From NCBI RefSeq assembly GCF_005047655.1, contig NZ_SUKF01000003.1:496001-560000 (forward strand): DNA of 64,000 nt. The letters run 5' to 3'. The position numbers were made by a program, and so were the translations under genes. Below, in pieces: positions 27,804 through 39,344 of this stretch (position 1 is its first letter; each line of letters begins with the position of its first letter). The notes beneath the pieces were generated by a model. It made no database searches. It was not told where the DNA came from and worked only from the letters and a program-made list of their open reading frames with translations. The DNA comes from Sinimarinibacterium arenosum (lineage in GTDB: Bacteria; Pseudomonadota; Gammaproteobacteria; Nevskiales; Nevskiaceae).

Positions 27804-28214
27804 CTACCAGCAGTTTGACGATGTCGCTGTCTGAGCGCCGAGATGATCCAGGGTAAAGCTGGCGCACTGGGTGTCGTTGGCCTGCGCGCCCTGTGCTGTC
27901 GCGGTCAGTGAGAAAGTCGTTGCGGCGCGAGTCACCGCAACGCTGTAGTACCCATGATCACTGTCGTACGGTGAAGTGATGCTGCAGTTCGCGCTGCTGT
28001 AGCTGCCGAACTGCGTCAGGCAGCGCTCCAGCGTCTGCGCCATCGATGTCAGCGCGGTCTTGGCATCCGCGCGGCGTGTCTTGCGGACGCTGTTCTGGTA
28101 GCTCGGCAGTGCAATGGCCGCCAGAATCGCGACAATCACCACGACGACCATCAGCTCGATCAGCGTGAAGCCGCTTGCTCGAGATCGCATGCCGCCGCGT
28201 GTAGCGGTGATCAC
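27804..28214 (-). CDS. pilE: Type IV pilin PilE-like minor pilin
   Basis: About 136 residues. A class III prepilin leader with the PilD cleavage site SG|FTLIEL, followed by the hydrophobic helix MVVVVIVAILAAIALPSYQ, then a small globular domain with a Cys pair near the C-terminus (CASF and SNCW) that may form the disulphide loop. It is the last gene of the fimT-pilV-pilW-pilX-pilY1-pilE operon, the place of pilE in Pseudomonas aeruginosa. The GTG at 28214 overlaps the pilY1 stop in a GTGA and gives a 15-residue leader; an ATG at 28190 gives seven residues. Confidence 0.88.
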   Translation of the reverse strand: MITATRGGMRSRASGFTLIELMVVVVIVAILAAIALPSYQNSVRKTRRADAKTALTSMAQTLERCLTQFGSYSSANCSITSPYDSDHGYYSVAVTRAATTFSLTATAQGAQANDTQCASFTLDHLGAQTATSSNCW

Positions 28215-31200
28215 TGCACCTGCCTCCACGATAGGCGTCCACCGGCATCGACCCCAGCCGGAGGCTCGTAAGTCACATCGATGCCCCCGGTGGTTCCGCT
28301 GGCAAGTTTGACTTCGAAGGCCCCCGCCGAAATGATCGCCGGTGTCTTGATGATGCCTTCTTTGGAGCGGCGGCCACTGACCGGAATCGCCACACCGTCG
28401 ACCGTGATGTAGTCACTCTCGTTGAAGGCGGTGTCGTGGTTGACATCGAACGGCGTGGTGCTCAGACGCGAACCCGTCACTGCATCCAGCTCCATGAGAT
28501 AGCTGTCCCCCCCAAATCCGCAGGCATCGGTATTTGGAATCAGCGTCGTGAAAATGACCGATCCCCCGCGCAGAATCGGAGTACTGACCTGGCGCTCACC
28601 GCTGGCCGGAAGATCCAGGTACCAACCCTGCGCGCCTGCCGTCAGAGCGTTGTTGCTGGTCGCTCGAACACGCTCACTGACCCCATCCACTGTAACGTTC
28701 TGCTCTGCAATGACGGTTTGCTGCAGCAAGTCGTCGCGATCGCCTGGCGGTGAACTTCCGTTGTCCGTGTCGTAGATCGCGTAGAAGCTGTTGGTGTTGC
28801 CTCCGGCAACATTGTCCAGCGCAGCAAAGTAACGTCCGGTACCGAAGTAGACAATGTATCCACCCGTCGGATTGATCCCAACTTCAGGGCGCGCAGTAAT
28901 CGACTGCATATTTGCGGCGGTGCACGTCACCGCTGAGCAGGCGCGGTAAAGCGGGTCGGGTGACGCCGTTGTGCCGTAAGCAAAGCCCCAATTGCTGGAG
29001 CTGGCATCACGCACATCGATCTTCCAGAGATTGCCCTGAAGGTCGCCGGCATAGATCAGGTCAGTGATGCGATCGCCATCGACATCCACAGGCACCGGTG
29101 ACGACATGCCGTTGTTGCCGGCAACATGCGTATCGAACTTTCTGATGATGCTGCCATCCTCCAGATCCAGCACATACAGCACAGCCTTTTCGTTGGTGCT
29201 GTTGTAGCCGTTGGCGACGATGGCAACCCACTTGCCGTTGTGCATGCGCGCGATTGTCGGCTGCGGATAGGAATAGCCCATATCGGCATCGTCGGCGCTG
29301 GAGAATTCCCACAGCACGTCGCTGGTGCTGAAACTGTCGGGATCGCCCACATCGAGGGCGAAGACTGACTTGCCGCCACCGCCCAGCCCTCCCACCAACA
29401 CACTGGTCCACTGGTTGCCCAGATAGGCGTCGACCACCTTCGCCGGGCCATCGACAAGATAGTGATGCGAACTGTTGTAGTTCTGACCCGTCAGCTGGCT
29501 GAGCCGTGGAAAGACTGCATTCGGAACATAGGCCATCAGCTCCACGCCATCGCTGGCGCGAAAGCCATGCAACATGCCATCGTTTGCACCGACGTACACC
29601 ACAGAAGGACGGGCCTGGTAAGCATTGCTGCTGAGGAAGCTTGTGTACGCCGTTCCTTCGGTTCCAGGCAGGGCGGAAAATCCGTAATCGACCGGGCCGA
29701 CGTAGGCTGGATCTGAATTGACAATGTCTCCGAGTACGGAGTTGCCTCGCACACGGAACTGGCCGGCGCTGCTGCCTTCGTTGCTGCGGCTTCCACGAAG
29801 ATAGTCCACGCGAGAGGAGCCCGCTCCATCTGCGGTGCCATTGCTGTCGGTATTGAGGTAGGTCTTCTGACTGCTGTTCAGCTGGTTCCACTGAAACGTC
29901 TTGCCGCGATTATTGACATTGGCGGTCGGATCGTACGTAAAGATCTCGCGACTGCTGTACGCCGGGATGTGTTGGGCCGCGTCCCACACAACCTGTCCGA
30001 TCGTGCCATCCAGATTGACCCGGAGTGCTAGCAGCTGTCCGCTCCAGTCGGCGGTAATGAAGCGCGCCTGATAAATCGCGGTGTCAACCGTCAAGCGGGT
30101 CGAATTGGTCGCAACCGAGGCAGCGGCGCTCGTGCGCGATGCGATTTCGGTCAGCGCGCTTTGCATGGCGTTTTGCAGCTGCGCCGTATTGGTAGCCGTA
30201 TACGACTTGCCATGACCATACGCGGCGGCATCAATCAGCATCTGGTTGTTGATCGCAAAGCCAATCGCATAGGTTTCCAGACGCTGGAACTTGAAGCTCG
30301 GATCATTGAAGCTGACACCGGTCGCGTCAGTGCCGGTCTTGACCATATCGGTGTCGTAGGCGAATTTGGCCAAATCGTCCAAATACAGGGTGTATCCCTC
30401 GTCCGACAGACTGCTTCCGTTCTGGCCGTGGAATCCATCGGAGTACTGTGGGAAAAACGGGAAATCGCCGGAAGTCGTGGTCGGTGCGCGGTTGTCCCAG
30501 TTCGGCAGACTGTGTGCGGCATCGGCCGCATCGTCCGGGTCGTTATTCGGGAACTGGTTGTCCCAGGTCGGAAATCCGTCGGTCACGACAAGAACGAAGT
30601 TCTTCTGACAGCGATACTGAATCGGGCTGGTATAGGTGCCGTTGTTGAAGTAGGAACTCAATCCGCGGAAATAGCGCGTGATCTCGTAATAGGTCTCAGC
30701 CAGTGGCGTGTTGGTGTCGGGCTGGATCCCCGCGATGTCGCCGATCATATCGGCGGTACTGCTACCACAGCTGCGAAGCACCGTTCCGCCCGGAGCGCCA
30801 TCGCCACCGATCAGATTTCCTCTGCGATCAAATTGCCAGGTCGGATCGTTGAACCGGCTCAAACCCCAGCGCAGAGAACTATTGTCCGTGACCAGAGTGG
30901 TCGCCACTGAACGCGCAGACTCGATGCGCGTTTCCTGTGGAATCGTTCCCGCAACGGTGAGATTGGTATTGTTGTTGTAGGTCTCGAACAGGTAGTTCAG
31001 ATAATTTCCGTAGTACCGCGTGTCATTGCCCAGCGGCGCCGGCAGCTTTAGACATTTTCGCGTAGAGCTGAAATGTGACTCCTTGCGCCCCTGGGTCCAA
31101 CCATAGCTGCAGTTGCCGCGCGCAAAGTTTTGCGGAGTGATGCTGGTGCTATCGGAGGACCAGCACGCACTGCTGCCGTTTCCACAACTCTGACTCCAGT

Positions 31201-31414
31201 CAGGGTAGGTCGTGGCCGGATCGTAGCCATCGTCCCAGATCATGTTGCGCATGCTGCCGGAGTTGTCGAACAGCAGCATGATGTTCGGCGTCACGCCGGT
31301 TGACAGGAACAGGGGCTGCTCCGAAAGGGTAAGGGCCGCATACGCGGGGCCGACCAGCGAAAGCATGCCGGCACCGAGTATCTGCTGGATCAGGCGAAGC
31401 GAACATCTATGCAT
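28211..31414 (-). CDS. pilY1: Type IV pilus tip adhesin/assembly protein PilY1
   Basis: A 1067-residue secreted protein. It has a signal peptide ending AYAALT, an N-terminal von Willebrand A-like region with a MIDAS motif Asp50-x-Ser52-x-Ser54 (LLFDNSGSM), and a C-terminal beta-propeller with a calcium-binding loop (DVDGDRITD) and KSVFALDVGDP. PilY1 caps the pilus with the minor pilins, regulates retraction and acts in surface sensing. The start is ATG at 31414, 24 bases after pilX. Its stop overlaps the pilE start. Length and architecture match P. aeruginosa PilY1 (about 1160 residues). Confidence 0.94.
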   Translation of the reverse strand: MHRCSLRLIQQILGAGMLSLVGPAYAALTLSEQPLFLSTGVTPNIMLLFDNSGSMRNMIWDDGYDPATTYPDWSQSCGNGSSACWSSDSTSITPQNFARGNCSYGWTQGRKESHFSSTRKCLKLPAPLGNDTRYYGNYLNYLFETYNNNTNLTVAGTIPQETRIESARSVATTLVTDNSSLRWGLSRFNDPTWQFDRRGNLIGGDGAPGGTVLRSCGSSTADMIGDIAGIQPDTNTPLAETYYEITRYFRGLSSYFNNGTYTSPIQYRCQKNFVLVVTDGFPTWDNQFPNNDPDDAADAAHSLPNWDNRAPTTTSGDFPFFPQYSDGFHGQNGSSLSDEGYTLYLDDLAKFAYDTDMVKTGTDATGVSFNDPSFKFQRLETYAIGFAINNQMLIDAAAYGHGKSYTATNTAQLQNAMQSALTEIASRTSAAASVATNSTRLTVDTAIYQARFITADWSGQLLALRVNLDGTIGQVVWDAAQHIPAYSSREIFTYDPTANVNNRGKTFQWNQLNSSQKTYLNTDSNGTADGAGSSRVDYLRGSRSNEGSSAGQFRVRGNSVLGDIVNSDPAYVGPVDYGFSALPGTEGTAYTSFLSSNAYQARPSVVYVGANDGMLHGFRASDGVELMAYVPNAVFPRLSQLTGQNYNSSHHYLVDGPAKVVDAYLGNQWTSVLVGGLGGGGKSVFALDVGDPDSFSTSDVLWEFSSADDADMGYSYPQPTIARMHNGKWVAIVANGYNSTNEKAVLYVLDLEDGSIIRKFDTHVAGNNGMSSPVPVDVDGDRITDLIYAGDLQGNLWKIDVRDASSSNWGFAYGTTASPDPLYRACSAVTCTAANMQSITARPEVGINPTGGYIVYFGTGRYFAALDNVAGGNTNSFYAIYDTDNGSSPPGDRDDLLQQTVIAEQNVTVDGVSERVRATSNNALTAGAQGWYLDLPASGERQVSTPILRGGSVIFTTLIPNTDACGFGGDSYLMELDAVTGSRLSTTPFDVNHDTAFNESDYITVDGVAIPVSGRRSKEGIIKTPAIISAGAFEVKLASGTTGGIDVTYEPPAGVDAGGRLSWRQVQ

Positions 31415-31438
31415 GTCAGTACGTCCTCGGCCGGCGCG

Positions 31439-32005
31439 TCAACGCTTGAACGTCGACTGCAGAATCACCATCGGCGACGGGTTGTTCGCACCGGTCGCGC
31501 CCCAGGCCCTGGCAGTCACTCGAAAGATCACGCGCTCGCTGGTTTCAGCTGCACGGTCGGAACTCAGGCTCTCACCGGGTGAAAGTTCCTCCTGCACCAG
31601 CATTTGCTCGATGATGAATTGTCCGCGCGCACTGCCAATCGGCTCGGGCGGCGCATCATCGGTGACTGTCGCATCTCGCCACTGTGTACTCCCGCGCTCC
31701 CACAGCGGCACGTAGCTCGTTCCGGGACTCTCGGGATCCGGACCGTCGTAGGTATACAAGCCATTGCTGTTGGTGAAGGCGGGCAGGGTGGGCTGCTGGA
31801 CCAGCAACTCTCCTTCGCGCAGCGCTGCTTCGGCAACCTGGAACGCGATCTGCGCGTCCTGGGTGTTATTGGTCATCCGCTCTTCGAGCGTCGTCGAGCG
31901 CATGGAGCCAAGCGCCAGCAGGGTCAGCACCAGCAGCACGATCAGGCCGACGATCAGAATGACCCCCCGCTGCCGCGAGGCGTAGCTCAATATCGGTTCG
32001 CGCAT
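31439..32005 (-). CDS. pilX: Type IV pilus minor pilin PilX
   Basis: A 188-residue PilX-type protein. The N-terminal segment QRGVILIVGLIVLLVLTLLA is the pilin helix; Val follows the cleavage-site Gly instead of Phe, as is usual in PilX, and the +5 glutamate is missing, which is a PilX feature that suits a tip-initiation role. Then SMRSTTLEERMTNN and QVAEAALREGE follow the PilX N-terminal pattern. The ATG at 32005 shares a base with the stop of pilW (TGATG), so the two are coupled. A GTG at 32008 would add one residue. Confidence 0.9.
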   Translation of the reverse strand: MREPILSYASRQRGVILIVGLIVLLVLTLLALGSMRSTTLEERMTNNTQDAQIAFQVAEAALREGELLVQQPTLPAFTNSNGLYTYDGPDPESPGTSYVPLWERGSTQWRDATVTDDAPPEPIGSARGQFIIEQMLVQEELSPGESLSSDRAAETSERVIFRVTARAWGATGANNPSPMVILQSTFKR

Positions 32006-33090
32006 CACGGCAGGCGGTTCCTCAACGAGAACGTGTATTCGACGACGCGGCGCAGGCGGCGGTCGCTGAACGGCCCCACCGTGACGCCCAGCAGTGTGAA
32101 TGTGCGGTTATCGGATTCCGCGGCGTAGTCGCGCGTCCCCGCGATCAGCAGGGCGATGCGCGCCGTCACGACCTGCCGCCACGCCGCGGTATCGGCAAAC
32201 GTGTCGGCGGTGCGATAGACATCCGGCACCCGGTCGGCGTTGGTGTCGACGCCGTACAGCACCTGCATGTTCTCGACGCCTTCGGCAATTTCCTGCGCGG
32301 TGCCGTCGACATCGCGCCACAATGCCGGCCCAGTGCCATTGTCGCTGTTGCGGATGTAGTAGCTAACTGTGGAGATTCTGAGAATCTGCGAACCGACCGG
32401 ATATTTGCGTCCGAGATCCTTGGTCCAGTTTCCGGGTGCACCGGCGCCGGTGTTGTGCACGATGTTGCCGAAATTGGCCGGCACTCCGTTCGGCGTGCTG
32501 CCACTGGCAAGGTTGTAGTTGGTCAGCTGGAAAATCGCAGCGCCGCCGCAATCCGTGATCAGAAGAATGTCGTCGTTGGCAAACGGCGCGGGGTTCAATG
32601 GATTGGTCTTGATGTCGGCGGAAGTCGTCGGCATTTCCTTGACGACGTAGACGTCCGGATCGAACGCCGCGCGAATGGTCAGGACGTCGGTATCCGCAAC
32701 CGCGCTGGCGATGGTTGCGGGCAGGCTCGGCTGCCAGGCGCCGCCGCTGCCATCGAAACCTTCGACATAGCGTTCAAACCGATACAGATAGCTACCATGC
32801 GTAAATTCTGTGCGCCCGCCACCAGCGGGATCCGGGTTCACCGTATTGCGAATTTCCCCGGTGTCGGGCAGACAGCCGCGGTAGCCGGCCATGCGCGTAT
32901 CCGCAGCCATGCGCGCGAACACATAGCGCACCGTTTCCTGCCGCGAGGCCAGGGCTTCCGCCATGGTGTAGCTGCGTTTGGTCGCAAGGTAGACACTGAA
33001 AAGGCCCGCCAGCAGCACCAGTCCCAGGACCAGCGAGATCATGATCTCGATCAGCGTGAATCCTGCCTGACGGCGATGGGTGCGACGCAT
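32005..33090 (-). CDS. pilW: Type IV pilus minor pilin PilW
   Basis: A 361-residue minor pilin. Leader RRTHRRQAG|FTLIEIMISLVLG with a normal Glu5, then the SVYLATKRSYTMAEALASRQETVRY extension typical of PilW and a large globular C-terminal domain. The frame is open upstream to 33246 inside pilV, but the ATG at 33090 shares one base with the pilV stop (TGATG). PilW joins PilV, PilX, FimU and PilE in the tip complex that primes pilus assembly. Confidence 0.92.
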   Translation of the reverse strand: MRRTHRRQAGFTLIEIMISLVLGLVLLAGLFSVYLATKRSYTMAEALASRQETVRYVFARMAADTRMAGYRGCLPDTGEIRNTVNPDPAGGGRTEFTHGSYLYRFERYVEGFDGSGGAWQPSLPATIASAVADTDVLTIRAAFDPDVYVVKEMPTTSADIKTNPLNPAPFANDDILLITDCGGAAIFQLTNYNLASGSTPNGVPANFGNIVHNTGAGAPGNWTKDLGRKYPVGSQILRISTVSYYIRNSDNGTGPALWRDVDGTAQEIAEGVENMQVLYGVDTNADRVPDVYRTADTFADTAAWRQVVTARIALLIAGTRDYAAESDNRTFTLLGVTVGPFSDRRLRRVVEYTFSLRNRLP

Positions 33091-33518
33091 CACAGCTGCG
33101 TCCGTAGATTGAATGAACCGGCGCTGCCGCTGCCGGTGTCCACACGCGCGGTATCGGTCCAGGTGATCGTAATCGTGGCAATCTGCGCCTCCACCAGGAC
33201 CGACCCGTCGCCATCGGGCAGTGCAGCGGCAAGCCGTGCTTTCCACTGCGACACATCGGTGGTCGCGAGGTCCCCAGCGGTCGGGGTGGTGCCGATCTGA
33301 ACGTCGTAGCGCCCGGCGATCGCCTGCGCCCGATTGGCGCGCATACGGTCCAGCAGGTCATAGCCCAGTTCTACGGCGGCAACGCGCTGCGCGGAGCTGT
33401 TGCTGCGCTGGATACTGTAGGTCTGCAACGACGCGAGCCCCAGCAGTCCGATGGACAGCAGAAGTGTGGCGACCAGCACCTCGACCATGCCGAATCCCTG
33501 CTGTCGGCGCATCGCCAT
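33090..33518 (-). CDS. pilV: Type IV pilus minor pilin PilV
   Basis: A 142-residue minor pilin. Cleavage site QQG|FGMVEVLVATLLLSIGLLG is the standard PilV form (F-x-M-V-E). It is followed by LASLQTYSIQRSNSSAQRV and a short globular region with LLDRMRANR. The ATG at 33518 begins right after the fimT stop at 33520; a second ATG at 33512 is also in frame. The stop overlaps pilW by one base. It is part of the coupled minor-pilin operon. Confidence 0.92.
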   Translation of the reverse strand: MAMRRQQGFGMVEVLVATLLLSIGLLGLASLQTYSIQRSNSSAQRVAAVELGYDLLDRMRANRAQAIAGRYDVQIGTTPTAGDLATTDVSQWKARLAAALPDGDGSVLVEAQIATITITWTDTARVDTGSGSAGSFNLRTQL

Positions 33519-33519
33519 T

Positions 33520-34071
33520 TCAGCAGGCCTCCGGAGCAGTGTGCGCACGCCCCTGCAGACTCAAACTGATCGCGCGGCGCTGTAGTCCGCTGCAGTGCCC
33601 CGGCACCAGCGCAAAGCTGGCGCCAGCAGCAGCATTGAGGAATCCCTCGGTACTGAAGCGCAGGGATGAAACCGTCGCGGTCAACGTGTCTGTGCCGCTG
33701 ATGCCGGGAAAAACCCGCAGCAGGACATCCGTGCCGTCGAAGGTGCCGCTGGTGCCGGTCGCGTCGGTAAAGACGATCCAGCCACCTGACCACGAGGTGG
33801 AATTGACGCAGGCATAGACACCATTGGCGTCCCGACCGTAAGGGCACATGCTGATGGCGCTCGAACGGGTCACGGCCTCGCTGCGCGCAAAACTGAAAGC
33901 ACTGACCAGGGCGTTGGCTTCGGCCGCGATGCGGTTGGCGGTCAGGAACGATCCCAGTGCGGGGGCAGCGAACGCTGTCACGATTGCCGCCACCGTAATG
34001 GTGACAAGCAGCTCGAGTGCCGTGAAGCCGCCACAGGCGCGGTTCGGAGTTGAACTTGTGTGCACGGTCAC
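33520..34071 (-). CDS. FimT/FimU (GspH-type) minor pilin
   Basis: A 183-residue GspH/FimT-family pilin and first gene of the minor-pilin operon. The leader ends ACGG|FTALELLVTITVAAIVTAFAAP; Thr-Ala replaces the usual Thr-Leu-Ile, but Glu5 is kept. The C-terminal domain has the GspH pattern FARSEAVTRSSAISMCP and GWIVFTDATG. I chose the GTG at 34071, which has a GGGGAA ribosome-binding site; the frame is open to 34107. FimU in P. aeruginosa connects the tip complex to the shaft. FimU and FimT cannot be told apart with certainty here. Confidence 0.85.
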   Translation of the reverse strand: MTVHTSSTPNRACGGFTALELLVTITVAAIVTAFAAPALGSFLTANRIAAEANALVSAFSFARSEAVTRSSAISMCPYGRDANGVYACVNSTSWSGGWIVFTDATGTSGTFDGTDVLLRVFPGISGTDTLTATVSSLRFSTEGFLNAAAGASFALVPGHCSGLQRRAISLSLQGRAHTAPEAC

Positions 34072-34221
34072 GATTCCCCGTATTCCCCGGGATCGAACAA
34101 TACACAATTTTGTATATCAATCGTTAACGAGCGTGCCGGGACTGCTGGCGGGCGGCAGTCACACCGCGATGGAAGGTACGCGCAATTCGCTCAGGTCGGG
34201 CAACTCCCGACCGTGCGGGAA

Positions 34222-34713
34222 TCAGAGTCGAAACTCGCCCAACTCCTGTGCGGGCACGGCATATTCCCAGATCGCGTCAAAATCGCGCAGACGCAGGCGA
34301 GCTTCCAGCGGCGCTTCGGGTTGCCAGACAGCATCCAGCTGATCGGCGCGTTCCTTGTACAAAACCTGTCGCTCGTCGCCGATCAGATACTCGCTCGCGA
34401 TCCTGCGATGTTCATCGGAAGGCTGGCGGAACTGGATCCGGCTGGACAGGCGGCGTCCAAGTTCCACCAAGTGATTGGCACTGCGAACGGTCACCTCGGG
34501 CTGCTGAATCAGCACCTGAACGCGCGTACGCTCATGCTTCAACACAAACTCGCGCACCGCGTCAGCGAATCCTTCGCCACCATAGATGCGCGCATCCAGG
34601 GTCTGGGAGAACAGGCAGACGCGCATGCGCGCCGCGCGCACCAGACGCTCCGAATGCTCGGTAAACGCCGCCGCACCCTGAATCACGCTGCCGGATTCAC
34701 TGGACTCGGTCAT
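34222..34713 (-). CDS. Conserved hypothetical protein, phospholipase D-like fold suspected
   Basis: A 163-residue protein of a family I know only from annotations as an uncharacterised proteobacterial domain. It starts with an acidic tail, then AFTEHSERLVRAARMRVCLFSQTLDARIYGG, which resembles the first half of a phospholipase D-like repeat, followed by VREFVLKHERTRVQVLIQQP and RIASEYLIGDERQVLYKERADQLDA. No intact HKD motif is visible, so it is unlikely to be a working phosphodiesterase. It starts 37 bases after purB in the same direction and is probably in the same transcript. Confidence 0.55.
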   Translation of the reverse strand: MTESSESGSVIQGAAAFTEHSERLVRAARMRVCLFSQTLDARIYGGEGFADAVREFVLKHERTRVQVLIQQPEVTVRSANHLVELGRRLSSRIQFRQPSDEHRRIASEYLIGDERQVLYKERADQLDAVWQPEAPLEARLRLRDFDAIWEYAVPAQELGEFRL

Positions 34714-34750
34714 TGCGGTTTCAGACCTGGATTCGTTGTGGTGACCGCGC

Positions 34751-37622
<2,872 letters not shown>

Positions 37623-37752
37623 AGGCGCAAGTCCAGCTGATTTTGAGTGCAAACCTCTGGTCGGGGTTACAAACCGTTTCGTCGGTCTCCTACATGAAAA
37701 ACTGCCGGCAACGGCTAGCCTCATCCGATCTAGCAGGTGAGGAGACGGGTGC

Positions 37753-39072
37753 ATGTTCGGAATCGGAGTACGGCGGTCCGCCACCGCCACGCGGATGCTG
37801 CATGCGCATCCTGCCGATGTCGTGGTCTACACCACCGCTGCGCATCTTCAGGACGCCCGCCTGGATGCCGCGCTATCTGCAGCGCTGCCGGAAAATACGG
37901 TGCATGAAATCCGCGGAGCATCGGAACTGCGCGCCGACATGCGTGCGCCGTCAGCAGAATTCATCCTGAGTCTGCTGATCAACCCCTCGGCACTTGACCC
38001 CCTGGCGGACGCGGTCCTGGATGCGCGACGTGCGGGCCGATCGACCACATTGATCGTGGCCATCAACGGGCGCCAACTTGCGGAACTTGGCCAGTGGCTG
38101 GACCGCCGGGCAAACGACGGCAAACTCGGTGGCATGCGCCTGATGCTGGGAGATACCCCCGAAGCAGTGCTGGCCGAGCTACCGCATCGACTTGGCGCTG
38201 GCGCAGACAACAATGTGATCCGCATGCCGATTTCGGCCGAAGTCGACAATTCCGCCTTCCGCAACTTCTTTACCTTCAGCCCACAGCTGGTTTCGACAGT
38301 CGAACGTATCCGCGCCTTTGCCCAGAACGGGGTGCATCGCACCTACCTGCTGGGCGGCCCCGGCAGCGGCAAGACTTCGCTGGCGTATTACTACTTCCTG
38401 TCGCGCAAGCGAGGACGTTTCGTCTCCGTCAACCTCGCCGCTGAAAATACCGGTGACAAAGCTGCGGTCAAATCGCTGCTGTGCGGGCACGTGTCCGGAG
38501 CGTTTCCCGGTGCCGGGGCGCGCACCGGTGCATTTACGCACGCGCGCGACGGGGTCTGCTTCATCGACGAGAGCCACGGCATCACCGGCCCGGTGATGGA
38601 AGTATTGATGGAGGCGTTCGACAGCGGTCAGTATCTGCCGTTTGGCGCATCAGCCAAACAGCCTCTGGATTGCGCGATCGTGTTTGCAACCAACCGCAGC
38701 TGGCAGCAGCTGCAGAGCTCGGTCAATATTGACGAATTCACGCGTCTGGGCGCGTCGACCGTCGTCGTTCCGGAGCTGCACACCCGCGAGGAAGACATGA
38801 TCGCGGTTGTCGCCACAACCCTTGCGCGCCTGTCTGCACGCTGCACCACCTGGGAACCGGTGCAGGGCATCAGCGAATCGGGCTGGGCATTGCTGCGGCA
38901 AAGCCGTTGGCACGGCAACATCCGTGCTTTGGTCCGCGTGCTGGAAGCAGCCTTCGTCGACTGCGCCGCGATGGGGGCGGGTGCATTGCTACAGTCAGAG
39001 CAGATTGCGCATGGTATCGAACTCTGGGAACCGTCGTCGCACCATAGTCATACCCTTTACGCAACCGGCTGA
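37753..39072 (+). CDS. Sigma-54-activator-like AAA+ protein without DNA-binding domain
   Basis: A 439-residue protein: an N-terminal alpha/beta domain (about 1-150, strands ADVVVYTT, EFILSLLIN, STTLIVAIN) that I do not recognise, then an AAA+ domain resembling bacterial enhancer-binding proteins. Walker A is GGPGSGKT (201-208), Walker B VCFIDE (268-273), with a sensor region FATNRSW and the WHGNIRALVRVLE helix. The sigma-54-contact loop GAFTGA reads GAFPGA at 249-254, and there is no C-terminal helix-turn-helix. It may not activate sigma-54 in the usual way. It lies between the two fumarase genes. GAGGAGACGG precedes the ATG. Confidence 0.75.
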   Translation: MFGIGVRRSATATRMLHAHPADVVVYTTAAHLQDARLDAALSAALPENTVHEIRGASELRADMRAPSAEFILSLLINPSALDPLADAVLDARRAGRSTTLIVAINGRQLAELGQWLDRRANDGKLGGMRLMLGDTPEAVLAELPHRLGAGADNNVIRMPISAEVDNSAFRNFFTFSPQLVSTVERIRAFAQNGVHRTYLLGGPGSGKTSLAYYYFLSRKRGRFVSVNLAAENTGDKAAVKSLLCGHVSGAFPGAGARTGAFTHARDGVCFIDESHGITGPVMEVLMEAFDSGQYLPFGASAKQPLDCAIVFATNRSWQQLQSSVNIDEFTRLGASTVVVPELHTREEDMIAVVATTLARLSARCTTWEPVQGISESGWALLRQSRWHGNIRALVRVLEAAFVDCAAMGAGALLQSEQIAHGIELWEPSSHHSHTLYATG

Positions 39073-39344
39073 GCGGCAACTTCGCCTGCATTGCAGGCTT
39101 CTCCCGTTGAAAGAGTCCTGGAAACTTGAGCGAGATCCACGCGCTTCCCGGCAGGGTTGAAGCTGTGGCGCCAAGCGGCGGGTACGACAATCCCTGATCA
39201 GGAAACGGGAAGGGAAGCACGTCCGGCGCAAACCCTGCGTGCAGGAATTGAAAGGCGGGCTGCGCGCGAGCAGGGGGACTGACGCGGCAAAGTCCGGTAG
39301 CATGCGCGCGCCAAAAATGTTCCATCGCAGGACACTCCCGAGCC

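Noticed and set aside
34072-34221. Sigma-54 promoter for the pilus operon
   Set aside because: I found no GG-N10-GC pair with the right surrounding bases; only an AT-rich palindrome is present.
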